Origin: Agrilactobacillus fermenti
GTDB taxonomy: Bacteria; Bacillota; Bacilli; Lactobacillales; Lactobacillaceae
NCBI RefSeq assembly: GCF_021030645.1
Contig: NZ_JACGCJ010000009.1
Location: forward strand, 1-64,000
Reading direction: 5' to 3'
Length of the DNA stretch: 64,000 bases
The notes under the pieces are model-generated. The model ran no database searches, was not told where the DNA came from, and saw only the letters and a program-made list of their open reading frames with translations. A program made the translations under genes and the position numbers. Each line of letters opens with the position of its first letter. Within the stretch, counting starts at the first letter, position 1. Below are positions 40,854-50,829 of this stretch, one piece after another.

Positions 40854-40887
40854 TAACTTATAAACACGATTAATCAGGAGGATAATT

Positions 40888-41322
40888 ATGTTAAGAGAGT
40901 TTAAAGAATTTATCATGCGTGGTAATGTCATCGACCTTGCCGTAGCAGTTATTATTGGGGCAGCATTCAATCAAATCGTCACTTCTTTGACTAAAAATCT
41001 GATCAATCCCCTTTTAGGTTTATTCGTTGGTAAGATCAATTTTTCTTTTCTCGAATTTAAAGTTGGCCCGGCTGTTTTTAAAGTGGGTAATTTTATTAAC
41101 GACATTATCAACTTCATTATCATTGCTTTCATTATTTTCTTGATCGTTAAAAGTATCAATAAACTTAATGAGTTGACCAGTCGCAAAGAAGCCGATGAAG
41201 CTGAACCGGAAAAACCCACTGCTGAAGAAACTTATCTTAAAGAAATTCGGGACTTATTGAAAGATCAACAAGTTCATCAAGCGACAACAACAAGTCCAAA
41301 AGATGAGTCACCTTTAAAGTAA
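40888..41322 (+). CDS. mscL: large-conductance mechanosensitive channel
   Basis: A pentameric membrane channel that opens under osmotic downshock. The 144 residues are typical: an amphipathic N-terminus (LREFKEFIMRGNVIDLAVAV), TM1 (about 12-40), a periplasmic-side loop, TM2 (about 67-90), and a charged cytoplasmic helix with an extra C-terminal tail. ATG start with CAGGAGG 8 nt upstream. Single gene with its own promoter and terminator. Confidence 0.97.
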   Translation: MLREFKEFIMRGNVIDLAVAVIIGAAFNQIVTSLTKNLINPLLGLFVGKINFSFLEFKVGPAVFKVGNFINDIINFIIIAFIIFLIVKSINKLNELTSRKEADEAEPEKPTAEETYLKEIRDLLKDQQVHQATTTSPKDESPLK

Positions 41323-41337
41323 CGACATTGCTATCTT

Positions 41338-41383
41338 AAAAAGAGATTTAGAAGCCAGAAAACTGGTCTCTAAATCTCTTTTT
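41338..41383. terminator. bidirectional terminator between mscL and DUF956
   Basis: A perfect 15-bp stem AAAAAGAGATTTAGA paired with 41369-41383, extended by an inner CCAG/CTGG helix. T runs on both strands serve the convergent genes. Confidence 0.88.
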
Positions 41384-41423
41384 TAATAATCAGTCGTGCT
41401 TAAATTTGTCCTTATTACTCTAA

Positions 41424-41798
41424 TTAACCATTTTTACCATGAATATGCAGTCCGCGTTTGATTACATCGAAAAAACCTAATGAGCGGACGATGTGATCTG
41501 CCGGAATATACTTGCGAATTGTACGCAACACTTTCTTAGGATCTTTAGAAGCGAACGAATAGGTCCCGTTTCGTTTTGTCTGAATGGCATAACGCGGGAT
41601 CCACTTACCTTTAAACATAATTGATGCAACCACGTAATCGACTTCTGTCCAAGGAATTTGAATATTATTTCTAGCACTGCGATCATTGAAAAATTCGAAG
41701 CCTCGATCACCAATCATAATTTTGCCATAGTCAGTTAGTCCAAGATAAGAAGTTGCATTTGTTACCAAATCGACTTTTGTATTAATTGACTGAACCAT
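41424..41798 (-). CDS. manO: DUF956 protein (ManO-like)
   Basis: 124 residues from ATG at 41798 (GAGG 7 nt upstream). DUF956 members are nearly always next to mannose-family PTS operons in LAB, hence the name ManO; a regulatory or accessory role is assumed but unproven. The sequence is a small mixed alpha/beta protein without membrane segments. Here a terminator-like hairpin lies between manN and this gene, so read-through or a private promoter is needed. Confidence 0.8.
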   Translation of the reverse strand: MVQSINTKVDLVTNATSYLGLTDYGKIMIGDRGFEFFNDRSARNNIQIPWTEVDYVVASIMFKGKWIPRYAIQTKRNGTYSFASKDPKKVLRTIRKYIPADHIVRSLGFFDVIKRGLHIHGKNG

Positions 41799-41865
41799 TA
41801 TTTTCCTCACTTTATATCATCAAATACTCATAATAATTATACGGCGTTTACTTGGGATAAGCAAA

Positions 41866-41898
41866 AGGACCGACGTCGTAAAAATATGCGTCGATCCT
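41866..41898 (-). terminator. hairpin between manN and DUF956
   Basis: A 10-bp stem with one G-U pair (41866-41875 with 41889-41898), followed on the minus strand by TTTTGCTTATC. It is likely to reduce expression of the DUF956 gene relative to manLMN. Confidence 0.75.
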
Positions 41899-41919
41899 CT
41901 TAACTTTTCTAATTAAATT

Positions 41920-42831
41920 TTACATCAACCCAATGACGTGGAAGACAACACCAACAACGAATAAACCAAGAATAATAACAATTGGTGAAACTTTCTTCTT
42001 CAATAACCACATACAGAATAATGTTAACAATAACCCAGCGAGGCCAGGAATCAAACTATCTAAGTTATCCTGTAAAGTCGTTATCTTATGGGCTGTCAAG
42101 GATAAGCCATCATGCTGCTGCACCAAAGCTTCCTTGATTCCTTGAGCACCTTGCGGCAATTTATCCCAATGAATGTAAGCTTTGCTGTCTAGTTTAACCG
42201 TTGAGACAATCGGCGTAAATTTCACCGCTACCCAACGGTTGACCAGCGATCCTAGGATAAACATACCTAAAATAGAAGCTGTCTTCGTAACGTCCTGTAA
42301 CAATCCACCGGACATATCTTCCGTAATACGAGAACCTGCTCGATAACCAAATTCTTGCGTATACCACATGAAGGCCATCCGAATAATGTTCCAAGCAACA
42401 AAGTAAATGATTGGTCCAAGAATATTCCCGGATAAAGCCATTGAAGCCCCTAAGGCCCCTAAAATTGGCCGTACCGTGAACCAGAATACTGGATCCCCAA
42501 TACCGGCTAACGGTCCCATCATACCAACTTTCACACCTTGGATGGCAACATCGTCAACTGGTGCGCCATTAGCCCGATCTTCTTCAAGGGCTAATGTAAC
42601 CCCTAGTACAGGTGAAGCCAAGTAAGGATGCGTATTAAAGAATTCCAGATGCCGTGTTAAAGCAGCTGCCCGGTCTTCTTTAGTTTTATATAATTTCTTG
42701 ATGGCTGGAATCATTGAGAAAGCCCAGCCACCATTTTGCATACGTTCGTAGTTCCATGACCCTTGAATAAAGGTTGAACGTAAGAAAACGGAGATACGAT
42801 CTCTTTTTGATAATTTAACTTCATTTGCCAT
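41920..42831 (-). CDS. manN: PTS mannose-family IID component
   Basis: 303 residues; with IIC it forms the membrane channel for mannose, glucose and related sugars. The N-terminal RSTFIQGSWNYERMQNGGWA and PYLASPVLGVTLALEE are IID signatures, and several membrane helices lie in the C-terminal half. The Man channel is also the docking site for class IIa bacteriocins. It starts 17 nt after manM. Confidence 0.96.
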   Translation of the reverse strand: MANEVKLSKRDRISVFLRSTFIQGSWNYERMQNGGWAFSMIPAIKKLYKTKEDRAAALTRHLEFFNTHPYLASPVLGVTLALEEDRANGAPVDDVAIQGVKVGMMGPLAGIGDPVFWFTVRPILGALGASMALSGNILGPIIYFVAWNIIRMAFMWYTQEFGYRAGSRITEDMSGGLLQDVTKTASILGMFILGSLVNRWVAVKFTPIVSTVKLDSKAYIHWDKLPQGAQGIKEALVQQHDGLSLTAHKITTLQDNLDSLIPGLAGLLLTLFCMWLLKKKVSPIVIILGLFVVGVVFHVIGLM

Positions 42832-42848
42832 TTTTATTCGCCTCCTTC

Positions 42849-43658
42849 TTAGTAATCATCTATGATATCGCCGACAGGATCACCGGTACCAGAACTCTTA
42901 CCGCCATTACCTGAACCGCTTTGTTTCGAAAGGGCTAAGTAAATCAACGCTAGAGAAATACCAATGGCACCTAAGCCGATCAATGTGAGTTCTTTGATGG
43001 TTGCTAAGACGAAACCAATGGCAAAGAATGGCCAAACTTCACGTGTTGCCATCATGTTGATAACCATAGCATAACCTACGGCAACAACCATGCCACCACC
43101 AACGGCTAACCCATCAGTTAACCAAGCAGGCATCATACCAAGTAAATGTCTTACAGGGCCGGCACCAATAGCCAAAATCAAAACGGCTGGAATAGCAATA
43201 CGTAAGCCCTGCATGATGATGGCGATAATATGCCATAAATCAACTTTGGCAATGTTCCCTTCTTTAGCAGCACTATCCATGATATGAACAATACCAGTTG
43301 CTAATGTACGGGCAATAATCGTTAATAGTAACCCGGCGACAGCTAAAGGTACGGCAATGGCAATGGCAGAGGTTACACCAGCCTTACCTTGACCGCCTAA
43401 AACAAGAATAATAGCAGATGCGACAGATGCTAAGGCAGCATCAGGGGCAACGGCGGCACCAATATTAGCCCAGCCTAGTGCGATCATTTGTAATGAACCA
43501 CCTAGAATCAAGCATGGTACTAAGTCCCCGGTCACCAAACCGATCAACGTACACGCAATTAAGGGTTGATGAAATTGGAACTCATCCAAGATCCCTTCCA
43601 TACCGGCTAAAAACGCCACGATGGCTACTAGGATCATTTGAATTAAATTTAAATCCAT
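42849..43658 (-). CDS. manM: PTS mannose-family IIC component
   Basis: 269 residues, almost wholly hydrophobic, with Gly/Ala-rich helices typical of IIC (MEGILDEFQFHQPLIACTLIG near the start). It conducts the sugar together with IID. The chosen start at 43658 has AGGAGG 10 nt upstream; the longer frame to 43688 begins within the spacer. It lies between manL (36-nt gap) and manN. Confidence 0.95.
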   Translation of the reverse strand: MDLNLIQMILVAIVAFLAGMEGILDEFQFHQPLIACTLIGLVTGDLVPCLILGGSLQMIALGWANIGAAVAPDAALASVASAIILVLGGQGKAGVTSAIAIAVPLAVAGLLLTIIARTLATGIVHIMDSAAKEGNIAKVDLWHIIAIIMQGLRIAIPAVLILAIGAGPVRHLLGMMPAWLTDGLAVGGGMVVAVGYAMVINMMATREVWPFFAIGFVLATIKELTLIGLGAIGISLALIYLALSKQSGSGNGGKSSGTGDPVGDIIDDY

Positions 43659-43694
43659 AATCGTTATTCCTCCTTTTCCTTCGAACAATAAGTG

Positions 43695-44669
43695 CTACTT
43701 TTGACGATTAAGTTCTTCTTGTGCCTTCTTCAAAATATCGTCCATATTACCCTTCGAATCATTCGGTACTTTACGGACATCAAAGCTGACACCGTCAGCC
43801 TTCAATTTGTTAAAGGTATCAATATCGTTTTGGTCAAAAGCAAGTACCTTATTCGGCTGAACTTTGCCAGGTGAATGGGCCATTGAACCTACATTGATAG
43901 ATTTCAGTGGCACGCCACCTTCAACGGCACGTAAGGCATCCTGTGGTGTTTCGAATAATAGTAAAGCCTTTTGACCCCCAAAATGCTGATCGTCTTTAGC
44001 TAACTTGATCATTTGATCAACAGGGACAACGTGAGCCTTAACACCAGGAGGTGCCGCCTGCGTAATCAAATTTTTACGTAACTCATCTTTCGCAACTGCA
44101 TCTGAAACAACGATGATCCGTGTTGGGCCTGTTTCCTTGGTCCAGGCAGTCGCAACTTGACCGTGCAACAACCGTGAATCAACCCGAGCTAAAACATATT
44201 GCATCCTACCTGGTGCCCCGGCACTAATAGGTCCAGCAGGTTCAGCAGCAGCTTCAGTCTCCTTTGGTTCAAGAGATTCTGGTCTTGGTTTGATGCCATC
44301 CCGACCAGCGCTAACTAAGTGCGCTGCAATTTCTTGTGCAGAATCCATGGTTAAACGTGACCCATATGCTTCAATCAGCATTGGTAAGTTCAATCCGGTA
44401 ACGATAGCCCACTTGTCTTTATGTGCTTCAAAAAGACCATTTGCTTGATTGAATGGAGAGCCACCCCATAAATCAATCAAAAACAGGACCTCATCCTCAG
44501 GATCGAATTTGGCAATAGCCGCTTCGAGGTGTGCACGCAAGTCATCTGGGCCTTCATTAGGCATAAAGGTGACTGCTTCGACTTTTTCTTGCTCGCCAAA
44601 AATCATTTGACCGGATTGCAAGATGCCTTCAGCAAACTTCCCATGGCTTGCAAGGACGATTCCTACCAT
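43695..44669 (-). CDS. manL: PTS mannose-family fused IIAB component
   Basis: 324 residues. The IIA domain (1-130) carries the phosphorylated His in [11 protein letters not shown]; an Ala/Pro/Glu-rich linker (about 132-155) leads to the IIB domain, with its phospho-His in [11 protein letters not shown]. It passes phosphate from HPr to the incoming sugar. First gene of manLMN. No -12/-24 (sigma-54) promoter is visible upstream; TATAAT-like sequence occurs near 44710 but the -35 is poor. Confidence 0.96.
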   Translation of the reverse strand: MVGIVLASHGKFAEGILQSGQMIFGEQEKVEAVTFMPNEGPDDLRAHLEAAIAKFDPEDEVLFLIDLWGGSPFNQANGLFEAHKDKWAIVTGLNLPMLIEAYGSRLTMDSAQEIAAHLVSAGRDGIKPRPESLEPKETEAAAEPAGPISAGAPGRMQYVLARVDSRLLHGQVATAWTKETGPTRIIVVSDAVAKDELRKNLITQAAPPGVKAHVVPVDQMIKLAKDDQHFGGQKALLLFETPQDALRAVEGGVPLKSINVGSMAHSPGKVQPNKVLAFDQNDIDTFNKLKADGVSFDVRKVPNDSKGNMDDILKKAQEELNRQK

Positions 44670-44965
44670 ATTTGTCGCCTCCTAAGTAATTTGTGAGCGA
44701 TGACTCAATATTATATTGTCTTATCAAAATAGTAATAATAGCAATAATATGAAAGTATATGATTAAGTGCATCACTACCTTTGAATATACTCACATTTCC
44801 ATCATTTTGCAAGGGCTTTTACTCTTGTTGCTACGCGTTTTCATGAAAGGGTATGTACCAATTGATTCTATAACGGCTATTTTTTTAAAACTTAATTGGG
44901 TCACTGGTCGCAAGATGGAAATGAAAAAGTTATCTCCATTATTTATATTAAATTTTGATATGAAA
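44670..44965. other. AT-rich intergenic region upstream of manL
   Basis: About 300 nt between divergently placed elements: the manL promoter region and the prs terminator. It is AT-rich, with a possible minus-strand -10 near 44710 and an off-register cre-like sequence at 44829-44843. An open frame of 90 codons on the plus strand (44759-45031) has no ribosome site and runs through the prs terminator, so it is not taken as a gene. Confidence 0.5.
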
Positions 44966-45003
44966 ATTAAAAAAATAAAGTCAGGCTTAAAACACCTGAC
45001 TTT
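44966..45003 (-). terminator. prs terminator
   Basis: A perfect 9-bp stem AAAGTCAGG / CCTGACTTT (44977-44985 with 44995-45003), followed on the minus strand by TATTTTTTTAA. It lies 38 nt past the prs stop. Confidence 0.88.
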
Positions 45004-45040
45004 TACTAAAATTTACATATTAACTATATAGAATCGTCTT

Positions 45041-46024
45041 TTATAAGTTGGTCCCTTTAAACCGTGTTTGGAATAATGGACTAACCGGTTGATTATTGTA
45101 GATCCGTTTAATAGCCGTTCCCATCAATTCCCCCACAGAAATCTGTTCCATTTTGTCGATCATTTTTTCTGGTGGCATTTGAATCGTATCTGTGACGACT
45201 AATTTGGAAATAGCTGAATCAGAAATACGTTGAATGGCAGGTCCTGATAAAACAGGATGCGTACAACTAGCGTATACTTCCGTTGCGCCAGCATCTTTCA
45301 AAGCTTGAGCAGCTAGCGTGATTGTCCCAGCTGTATCGATCATATCATCGATAATAATGCAGCGTTTGCCTTGGACATGACCAATAATATTCATAATCTC
45401 AGCCACATTAGCTTTTGGCCGGCGTTTGTCAATAATTGCCAAAGGTGTTTTTAAGAATTTAGCAAGCTGACGTGCCCGTGTAACCCCACCATGATCTGGA
45501 GATACAACAACAGCATCTTTTTCTAAACCATTGCGCAAAAAGTAATCCGCAATCAAAGGCGCACCCATTAAGTGATCCACCGGAATATCAAAGAAGCCTT
45601 GGATTTGAGCAGCATGTAGATCGATCGTCAAAATACGGTCCGCCCCAGCTTTTTGCAGCATGTTGGCAACTAATTTTGCCGTAATCGGTTCTCTTGGCTT
45701 GGCTTTGCGGTCTTGACGCGCATAGCCATAGTAAGGGATCACGAGATTGACACTATGTGCTGAAGCACGACGTAATGCATCAATCATGATCAATAATTCC
45801 ATTAAATTATCATTTACTGGTTTAGATGTGGATTGAATTAAAAAAACATCACAGCCGCGAATACTTTCATCAATATTGATTTGAATCTCACCGTCACTGA
45901 AACGGTCTACAGAAGATTTTCCAAGTGGAACGCCCACAGCATCAGCGATTTTCTGTGCCAATGGGAAGTTGGAATTAAGTGCAAATAATCTCAAATCATG
46001 TCGGGTTGCTTGTTCAGTTGTCAT
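45041..46024 (-). CDS. prs: ribose-phosphate pyrophosphokinase (PRPP synthase)
   Basis: It makes PRPP from ribose 5-phosphate and ATP for nucleotide, His and Trp synthesis. The start at 46024 gives 327 residues and has GGAGG 5 nt upstream; the frame extends to 46063 but would overlap glmU. RYYGYAR-type ([15 protein letters not shown]), the flexible loop and the PRPP-binding [13 protein letters not shown] are all present. It forms an operon with glmU, as across Firmicutes. Confidence 0.97.
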   Translation of the reverse strand: MTTEQATRHDLRLFALNSNFPLAQKIADAVGVPLGKSSVDRFSDGEIQINIDESIRGCDVFLIQSTSKPVNDNLMELLIMIDALRRASAHSVNLVIPYYGYARQDRKAKPREPITAKLVANMLQKAGADRILTIDLHAAQIQGFFDIPVDHLMGAPLIADYFLRNGLEKDAVVVSPDHGGVTRARQLAKFLKTPLAIIDKRRPKANVAEIMNIIGHVQGKRCIIIDDMIDTAGTITLAAQALKDAGATEVYASCTHPVLSGPAIQRISDSAISKLVVTDTIQMPPEKMIDKMEQISVGELMGTAIKRIYNNQPVSPLFQTRFKGTNL

Positions 46025-46046
46025 TATGGCCTCCAAATTCAACGTT

Positions 46047-47435
46047 CTATTTCCAGTCTTCACTGTTTGCTAATGGCAATTTACGCCAGTAGTCTTCTTT
46101 ATTAGTTTGTCGTGAACGGGCAATTGCCATGGCATGTTTCGGAATATCATTCGTAATCGTCGAACCAGCAGCAATGAAAGAATGATCAGCGATATGGACT
46201 GGTGCAATGATATTTGAGTTACTCCCCAGAAAGGCATGGTCACCTACTGTGGTATGGAATTTTTGCACGCCATCATAATTGACAAAAACCACACCGCAGC
46301 CAACATTAATATCACTACCCAAAGTTGCGTCACCAACATAAGATAGATGCCCCACCTTAGTCCGAGCGCCAATAGAAGCCTTCTTCAATTCGCAAAAATT
46401 ACCAATATGTGCCGCTGCACCAACTTCAGATTGTGGCCGTAAATGACTATTTGGCCCAATATCACTACCTTGATGCATGATGGATTGTTCAATTGTTGAG
46501 GCAGTTACTGTAACCTGATCCTCGATCGTTGAATCTACAATTTTAGAATGGGCACCAATCACGCAATGGGCACCGATTGTTGTGTGTCCCTGCAATTGCA
46601 CACCTGGCTCGATCACACTATCCCGGCCAATCGTAATATCGCTATCGATATATGTACTTGCTGGGTCAATGATCGTTACCCCGTCACGCATATGTGCCTC
46701 GTTGATCCGCTGCTGCATAATCTTAGTTGCTTTAGAAAGAGCAACGCGATCGTTAACGCCCATTGACTCTTCAAATTCAGCCATTTGGTATGCTGATACA
46801 ACGCCACCTTGATGGCGAATGATCTCAATTACATCGGGTAAATAATATTCATGCTGCGCATTTTCATTTTTCACTTGATGTAATGCCTTGAAAAGTGTTT
46901 GATTATCGAAACAAAATACCCCAGTGCTGATTTCATGGATATCTGCTTCCTGACTGTTGGCATCTTTTTGTTCGACGATGCGTTCAACGTTACCTAACTC
47001 ATTACGCACAATACGGCCATAGCCAGTTGGATCAGGTGCTAAAGCTGTTAGCACGGTTGCCTGTGCATGCTTTTCCTCATGAAACTGGAACAGCTTCTTG
47101 AATGTTTCTGCTGTAAATAAAGGGGTATCCCCACTAACCACTAAAGTAACTCCGGTCCTATCACCAAGAATTTGTTCTGCTTGCAAAACTGCATGTCCAG
47201 TCCCCAACTGTGCTTCTTGAAACGCATATTGAGTCCGATCACCCAGAACAGCTTCTACCTTTTGGGCACCATGACCGATAATCGTAACAACTTCAGTTGG
47301 CTCTATCATTTCTACTTGGGTCAGTACATGATCAACCATTGGCTTACCACAAACCGGATGTAAGACCTTATAAAGATCAGACTTCATCCGTGTGCCTTGG
47401 CCAGCTGCCAAAATGATCGTAAATCTATCAGGCAT
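46047..47435 (-). CDS. glmU: bifunctional GlmU (GlcN-1-P acetyltransferase / GlcNAc-1-P uridyltransferase)
   Basis: It makes UDP-GlcNAc, the substrate of MurA. 462 residues. The N-terminal pyrophosphorylase domain starts with the [11 protein letters not shown] nucleotide loop (near 9-19). The C-terminal left-handed beta-helix (about 255-440) has hexapeptide repeats, with [20 protein letters not shown] as the acetyltransferase segment. It lies between purR and prs; the Bacillus genes yabJ and spoVG are absent here. Confidence 0.97.
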   Translation of the reverse strand: MPDRFTIILAAGQGTRMKSDLYKVLHPVCGKPMVDHVLTQVEMIEPTEVVTIIGHGAQKVEAVLGDRTQYAFQEAQLGTGHAVLQAEQILGDRTGVTLVVSGDTPLFTAETFKKLFQFHEEKHAQATVLTALAPDPTGYGRIVRNELGNVERIVEQKDANSQEADIHEISTGVFCFDNQTLFKALHQVKNENAQHEYYLPDVIEIIRHQGGVVSAYQMAEFEESMGVNDRVALSKATKIMQQRINEAHMRDGVTIIDPASTYIDSDITIGRDSVIEPGVQLQGHTTIGAHCVIGAHSKIVDSTIEDQVTVTASTIEQSIMHQGSDIGPNSHLRPQSEVGAAAHIGNFCELKKASIGARTKVGHLSYVGDATLGSDINVGCGVVFVNYDGVQKFHTTVGDHAFLGSNSNIIAPVHIADHSFIAAGSTITNDIPKHAMAIARSRQTNKEDYWRKLPLANSEDWK

Positions 47436-47526
47436 TACCTATTTCTTCCCTTCACTTGCGTACCGCAAAAATCCATAATTGCTGTCACTATTTTACCTTA
47501 AAATCAGTGACTTCTCAATAATGTAT

Positions 47527-48378
47527 CTAACTGTGAGCCGCATCAAGTACGTTAAAATCAGTTTGAGTCATATAACTACCGGGAACTGCTTTGATTTGAT
47601 TATTGATTGCATCCAAGCTATCAATGCGAATCAATGAAGTATACGCTGGTACGGCGCGTTCACCCTCAAATTTACTTTCACCAAAGACAGCAATGCCCGC
47701 TAATTCAGCTTCAAATTCCTTGACCATGCTGACCATGCCAGAAATCGTGCCGCCGCCTTTCATAAAATCATCGACAATTAAAACATGGGCTCCTTTTTGC
47801 AAACTGCGTTTAGAGAGTTCCATTTTTTCGACCCGTTTGGAAGAACCAGAGACATAGTTCACACTGACCGTCGAGCCCTCAGTAATCTTAGAGTCACGGC
47901 GAACGATCACAAATGGCTTATTCAAGTAATAAGCCACACTTTGAGCAATTGGGATCCCCTTTGTCGCAATAGTCATGACCACATCAACCTGTTTTTTTGC
48001 ATATTGACTTGCAACTAAACGGCCAACTTGTCGTAAAACTTCTGGCTCACCTAGCAAGTCAGATAAATAAACGTAACCACCGGGTAAAACCCGCTCTGGC
48101 GCTGAAATACGCGTACTCATTTCATTCAAAAACTGCTCAGCCGTTGATTGGTCCACCGTTGGAATGTAGCGCACACCACCAGCAGCTCCTGGCACAGTCT
48201 CCAGAATACCCGTGCCTTGTTTTGCAAAGGTATTTCGAATAATCGTCAAGTCTTCACTAATTGATGACTTAGCTGAGTCAAAAGCCTCTGAGAAAAAAGT
48301 CAAGGGCACCAAGGTATGGGGGCGTTCTAACAAGTATCGTGTCATTTCAATGACACGATTGCTTCTACGTACTTTCAT
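47527..48378 (-). CDS. purR: purine operon repressor PurR
   Basis: A Firmicute-type PurR: a winged-helix N-terminus (about 1-75, MKVRRSNRVIEMTRYLLERP) fused to a phosphoribosyltransferase-like domain whose PRPP loop reads VLIVDDFMKGGGT. It binds PurBox DNA, and PRPP controls binding. The chosen start has AGGAG 7 nt upstream and gives 283 residues; the frame to 48444 is an unsupported extension. It comes between ispE and glmU; I found no clear PurBox in its upstream DNA. Confidence 0.95.
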   Translation of the reverse strand: MKVRRSNRVIEMTRYLLERPHTLVPLTFFSEAFDSAKSSISEDLTIIRNTFAKQGTGILETVPGAAGGVRYIPTVDQSTAEQFLNEMSTRISAPERVLPGGYVYLSDLLGEPEVLRQVGRLVASQYAKKQVDVVMTIATKGIPIAQSVAYYLNKPFVIVRRDSKITEGSTVSVNYVSGSSKRVEKMELSKRSLQKGAHVLIVDDFMKGGGTISGMVSMVKEFEAELAGIAVFGESKFEGERAVPAYTSLIRIDSLDAINNQIKAVPGSYMTQTDFNVLDAAHS

Positions 48379-48490
48379 ACTAAATCTCCTTTGCAACAAA
48401 ACGATTGAAATATATCTACGCATCAATAAAATGACCGTATACATTATACGTGTTTAGTCCGCAAATTCCTAGCAAAATTTAAAATAATAA

Positions 48491-48519
48491 AAGACATTGT
48501 TCGGTTTCTACAATGTCTT
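48491..48519 (-). terminator. terminator at the ispE stop
   Basis: A perfect 10-bp stem AAGACATTGT / ACAATGTCTT (48491-48500 with 48510-48519), followed on the minus strand by TTATTATTTT. It touches the ispE stop codon and isolates ispE from purR. Confidence 0.8.
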
Positions 48520-49385
48520 CAGTCGTTAGTTAATTGGTAAGGCCGCAATAAATAGACTTGCTCACAAAATCCTCGCATGCTGTTAAATATATGTTTCGCT
48601 CGGCTATAACTATGGCATAAACCGAAAACTGTCGGACCGCTGCCTGACATACCGGCGGCATCCGCACCAAACTGTAGTAACTTTTGCTTCAAATAGCCAA
48701 TTTCAGGGTGTTGCTGACCAGTTGTCGTCTCTAACACATTGCGTACTTGAGCTGTAAGCAACGGATAATTATTTTCCTTTAGAGCTTTGATAAGTTGTCT
48801 TGTATCAGGCCGATATCCTAGTTTCTGAAGATCAAGGCCACGTAAAATATGCCGTGTTGAAACTGAAAAATCAGGTTTCACAACAACATAATATAATTTC
48901 AAGTCGGTTTGTAAAGGACGCACAATATTGCCCTGCCCAGAAACATGGGCTAAACGTGAAAATACACAATAGGGCACATCCTCATCTAAAGCCAAACTTA
49001 AATCAGCCAAATATTGTTCTGAAAGATTTAACCGCCAAAGCTGGTTTAACCCACGTAAAATAGCCGCTGCATCACTACTGCCACCACCAAGGCCAGCAGC
49101 TACCGGAATATGTTTCTCAATAAAAATTGAAACGCCTTGTTTGATTTGGTATTTACGCTGCAAAATACGTGCTGCTTGATAGGCCAAGTTACGATGATCT
49201 TTTGGCAGATAATTCTTGTCTGTGGTTACGACGATCTGATCGTCTTGACGTGGCGTCAGATGGATATAATCAAAAAGATTCAACGAGGTCACGACCATCG
49301 ACCATTTGAATATATTGGTCGTTACGCGGCCCAATATATCGATTGATAAATTCAGTTTTGCCGGTGCCAAAAAAACTTTTTCCAT
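48519..49385 (-). CDS. ispE: 4-diphosphocytidyl-2-C-methyl-D-erythritol kinase
   Basis: 288 residues of the GHMP kinase fold, with APAKLNLSID at the N-terminus and the ATP loop VAAGLGGGSSDAAA (near 92-105). IspE phosphorylates CDP-methylerythritol in the non-mevalonate isoprenoid route. Most lactobacilli make isoprenoids through mevalonate, and many keep ispE alone; no other MEP gene is in this window. The position between veg and purR is the Bacillus order, which supports vertical descent. Confidence 0.94.
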   Translation of the reverse strand: MEKVFLAPAKLNLSIDILGRVTTNIFKWSMVVTSLNLFDYIHLTPRQDDQIVVTTDKNYLPKDHRNLAYQAARILQRKYQIKQGVSIFIEKHIPVAAGLGGGSSDAAAILRGLNQLWRLNLSEQYLADLSLALDEDVPYCVFSRLAHVSGQGNIVRPLQTDLKLYYVVVKPDFSVSTRHILRGLDLQKLGYRPDTRQLIKALKENNYPLLTAQVRNVLETTTGQQHPEIGYLKQKLLQFGADAAGMSGSGPTVFGLCHSYSRAKHIFNSMRGFCEQVYLLRPYQLTND

Positions 49386-49482
49386 GGGCTCACCAACATT
49401 CCTTAATTATTCTTGCCATACATTATAGCGTAAATACAAACAGGACACTACCTAAAATAAATCGGTTTCAAATGATCCCAAA

Positions 49483-49520
49483 AAAAGACTAGACAAAAGT
49501 TGAACTCTGTCTAGTCTTTT
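49483..49520. terminator. veg terminator
   Basis: A perfect 13-bp stem AAAAGACTAGACA / TGTCTAGTCTTTT (49483-49495 with 49508-49520) with T runs on both strands. It lies 60 nt past the veg stop and separates it from ispE. Confidence 0.88.
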
Positions 49521-49579
49521 AATATTTAAAAATAATTCAATTACAATGTCATTCAAGGTGCTTAGTTCTATCGTTTGAG

Positions 49580-49840
49580 TTATGCGTCTGTCTGCTTACT
49601 TTGGTCATCATCAAAATTGATTTTGATCGTTTTCGTTAGCAAATCTGCGTAACTATACGAAACACGTTCAAAAGCATTTTCTGTTTGATCCAAATCAACC
49701 ACAAATACGGAAGGATAGGTTTCTTTTAATGTACCCTTGCGGCGTGTGATCTTCTTTCTACCTGCTTGTGCAACAACTGTTAGATTATGTCCAACTTTGC
49801 CATCAAGATTATGCTTAATGCTAGCTAATGTAATTGGCAT
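49580..49840 (-). CDS. veg: Veg family protein
   Basis: 86 residues from ATG at 49840 (GAGGGG 7 nt upstream). Veg (DUF1021) is a small, strongly expressed Firmicute protein that in Bacillus stimulates biofilm matrix genes by inhibiting SinR; its general role is not settled. ITRRKGTLKETYPSVFVV is the family core, with an SH3-like beta fold predicted. It sits between rsmA and ispE, as in Bacillus. Confidence 0.92.
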   Translation of the reverse strand: MPITLASIKHNLDGKVGHNLTVVAQAGRKKITRRKGTLKETYPSVFVVDLDQTENAFERVSYSYADLLTKTIKINFDDDQSKQTDA

Positions 49841-49932
49841 GCACTCACCCCTCAAAAGACATTATACCACAAATTTTAAAAGATTACCATTTTACCATAT
49901 GTTTGCCGCCAGCGCTAGTATAAATACAAATT

Positions 49933-50829
49933 CTAATTAAAATGATAGTTGTTTTTTAATAGAATTTGATATAACTGCTTCAATTGTACCAATGATAATG
50001 CTTCAGCACGGACGGTTGGTTTGATACCAATTCCCTCGAAATACCGGCTCAAATCAGCACGCAGTTGATCCGATTTTCCAAAATAATTTAGAAAATTATT
50101 GATCATTTGCTTTCGACGCTGCTTAAAAGCAACTAAAACAAATTGATTAAAACTTGCCTGCTGGGATTCAGGGATCAACGGCGTATCCAAGGGTGTTAAA
50201 GAGACAATCGCCGAGTCCACTTTAGGCTGGGGTACAAAAGCAGTCTTGGGTACTTTAAACTCGATCTTAGCCGTCATCTTTGTTTGAATCGCCACCGATA
50301 AGGATCCATAGTCTTTATGTCCAGGTTCGGCCACCAAGCGTTGGGCCACTTCTTTTTGCATCATGACCACAATTTTGGCAAAAGGCACTGGAGCCGCCAA
50401 TAATTTAAATAGAATCGGCGTCGTAATATAGTACGGTAAATTAGCCACAACTTTGATTGGTTCGACATGATCAAAGTTGGCACGGACGAGCTCAGCTAAA
50501 TCAGTTTTTAAAACATCTTGGTTCATGACTTTAACATTATGATAAGCAGCCAAAGTATCTGCTAAAATCGGCAATAAACGTTGATCGATTTCTAAAGCAA
50601 CAACTTTATCAGCTGAATGTGCCAATAACTGTGTCAGAGCGCCAATCCCGGGCCCAATTTCAAGAACTTGTTCCTTTGTAGTTAGATCAGCTGCACTGAC
50701 CATTTGCATTAATAATTGAGGATTGGTCAAAAAATTTTGCCCCAAACTCTTCTTAAACGTAAACCCGTGCTTTTGTAGAATTGCTTTTGTTTCACTCATT
50801 GAACTGATCAAGGGTGCGTCATGACTCAT
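49933..50829 (-). CDS. rsmA: 16S rRNA dimethyladenosine transferase RsmA (KsgA)
   Basis: It dimethylates A1518 and A1519 of 16S rRNA late in 30S assembly. 298 residues. SAM motif I is VLEIGPGIGALT (near 57-68) and the catalytic motif NLPYYITTP (near 130). Loss of this gene gives kasugamycin resistance in other bacteria. ATG at 50829 has GGAG 7 nt upstream and overlaps the rnmV end by 11 nt, so translation is coupled. Confidence 0.97.
   Translation of the reverse strand: MSHDAPLISSMSETKAILQKHGFTFKKSLGQNFLTNPQLLMQMVSAADLTTKEQVLEIGPGIGALTQLLAHSADKVVALEIDQRLLPILADTLAAYHNVKVMNQDVLKTDLAELVRANFDHVEPIKVVANLPYYITTPILFKLLAAPVPFAKIVVMMQKEVAQRLVAEPGHKDYGSLSVAIQTKMTAKIEFKVPKTAFVPQPKVDSAIVSLTPLDTPLIPESQQASFNQFVLVAFKQRRKQMINNFLNYFGKSDQLRADLSRYFEGIGIKPTVRAEALSLVQLKQLYQILLKNNYHFN

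Noticed and set aside
44670-44760. Sigma-54 (-12/-24) promoter for manLMN
   Set aside because: Such promoters drive man operons in some LAB, but no GG-N10-GC pair of the right type is present here.
44829-44843. cre-like sequence upstream of manL
   Set aside because: The two half sites are one base out of register with the CcpA consensus; too weak to claim.
44759-45031. Open frame of 90 codons on the plus strand upstream of manL
   Set aside because: No ribosome site before its ATG, composition is AT-biased, it runs through the prs terminator stem, and the product resembles no protein.
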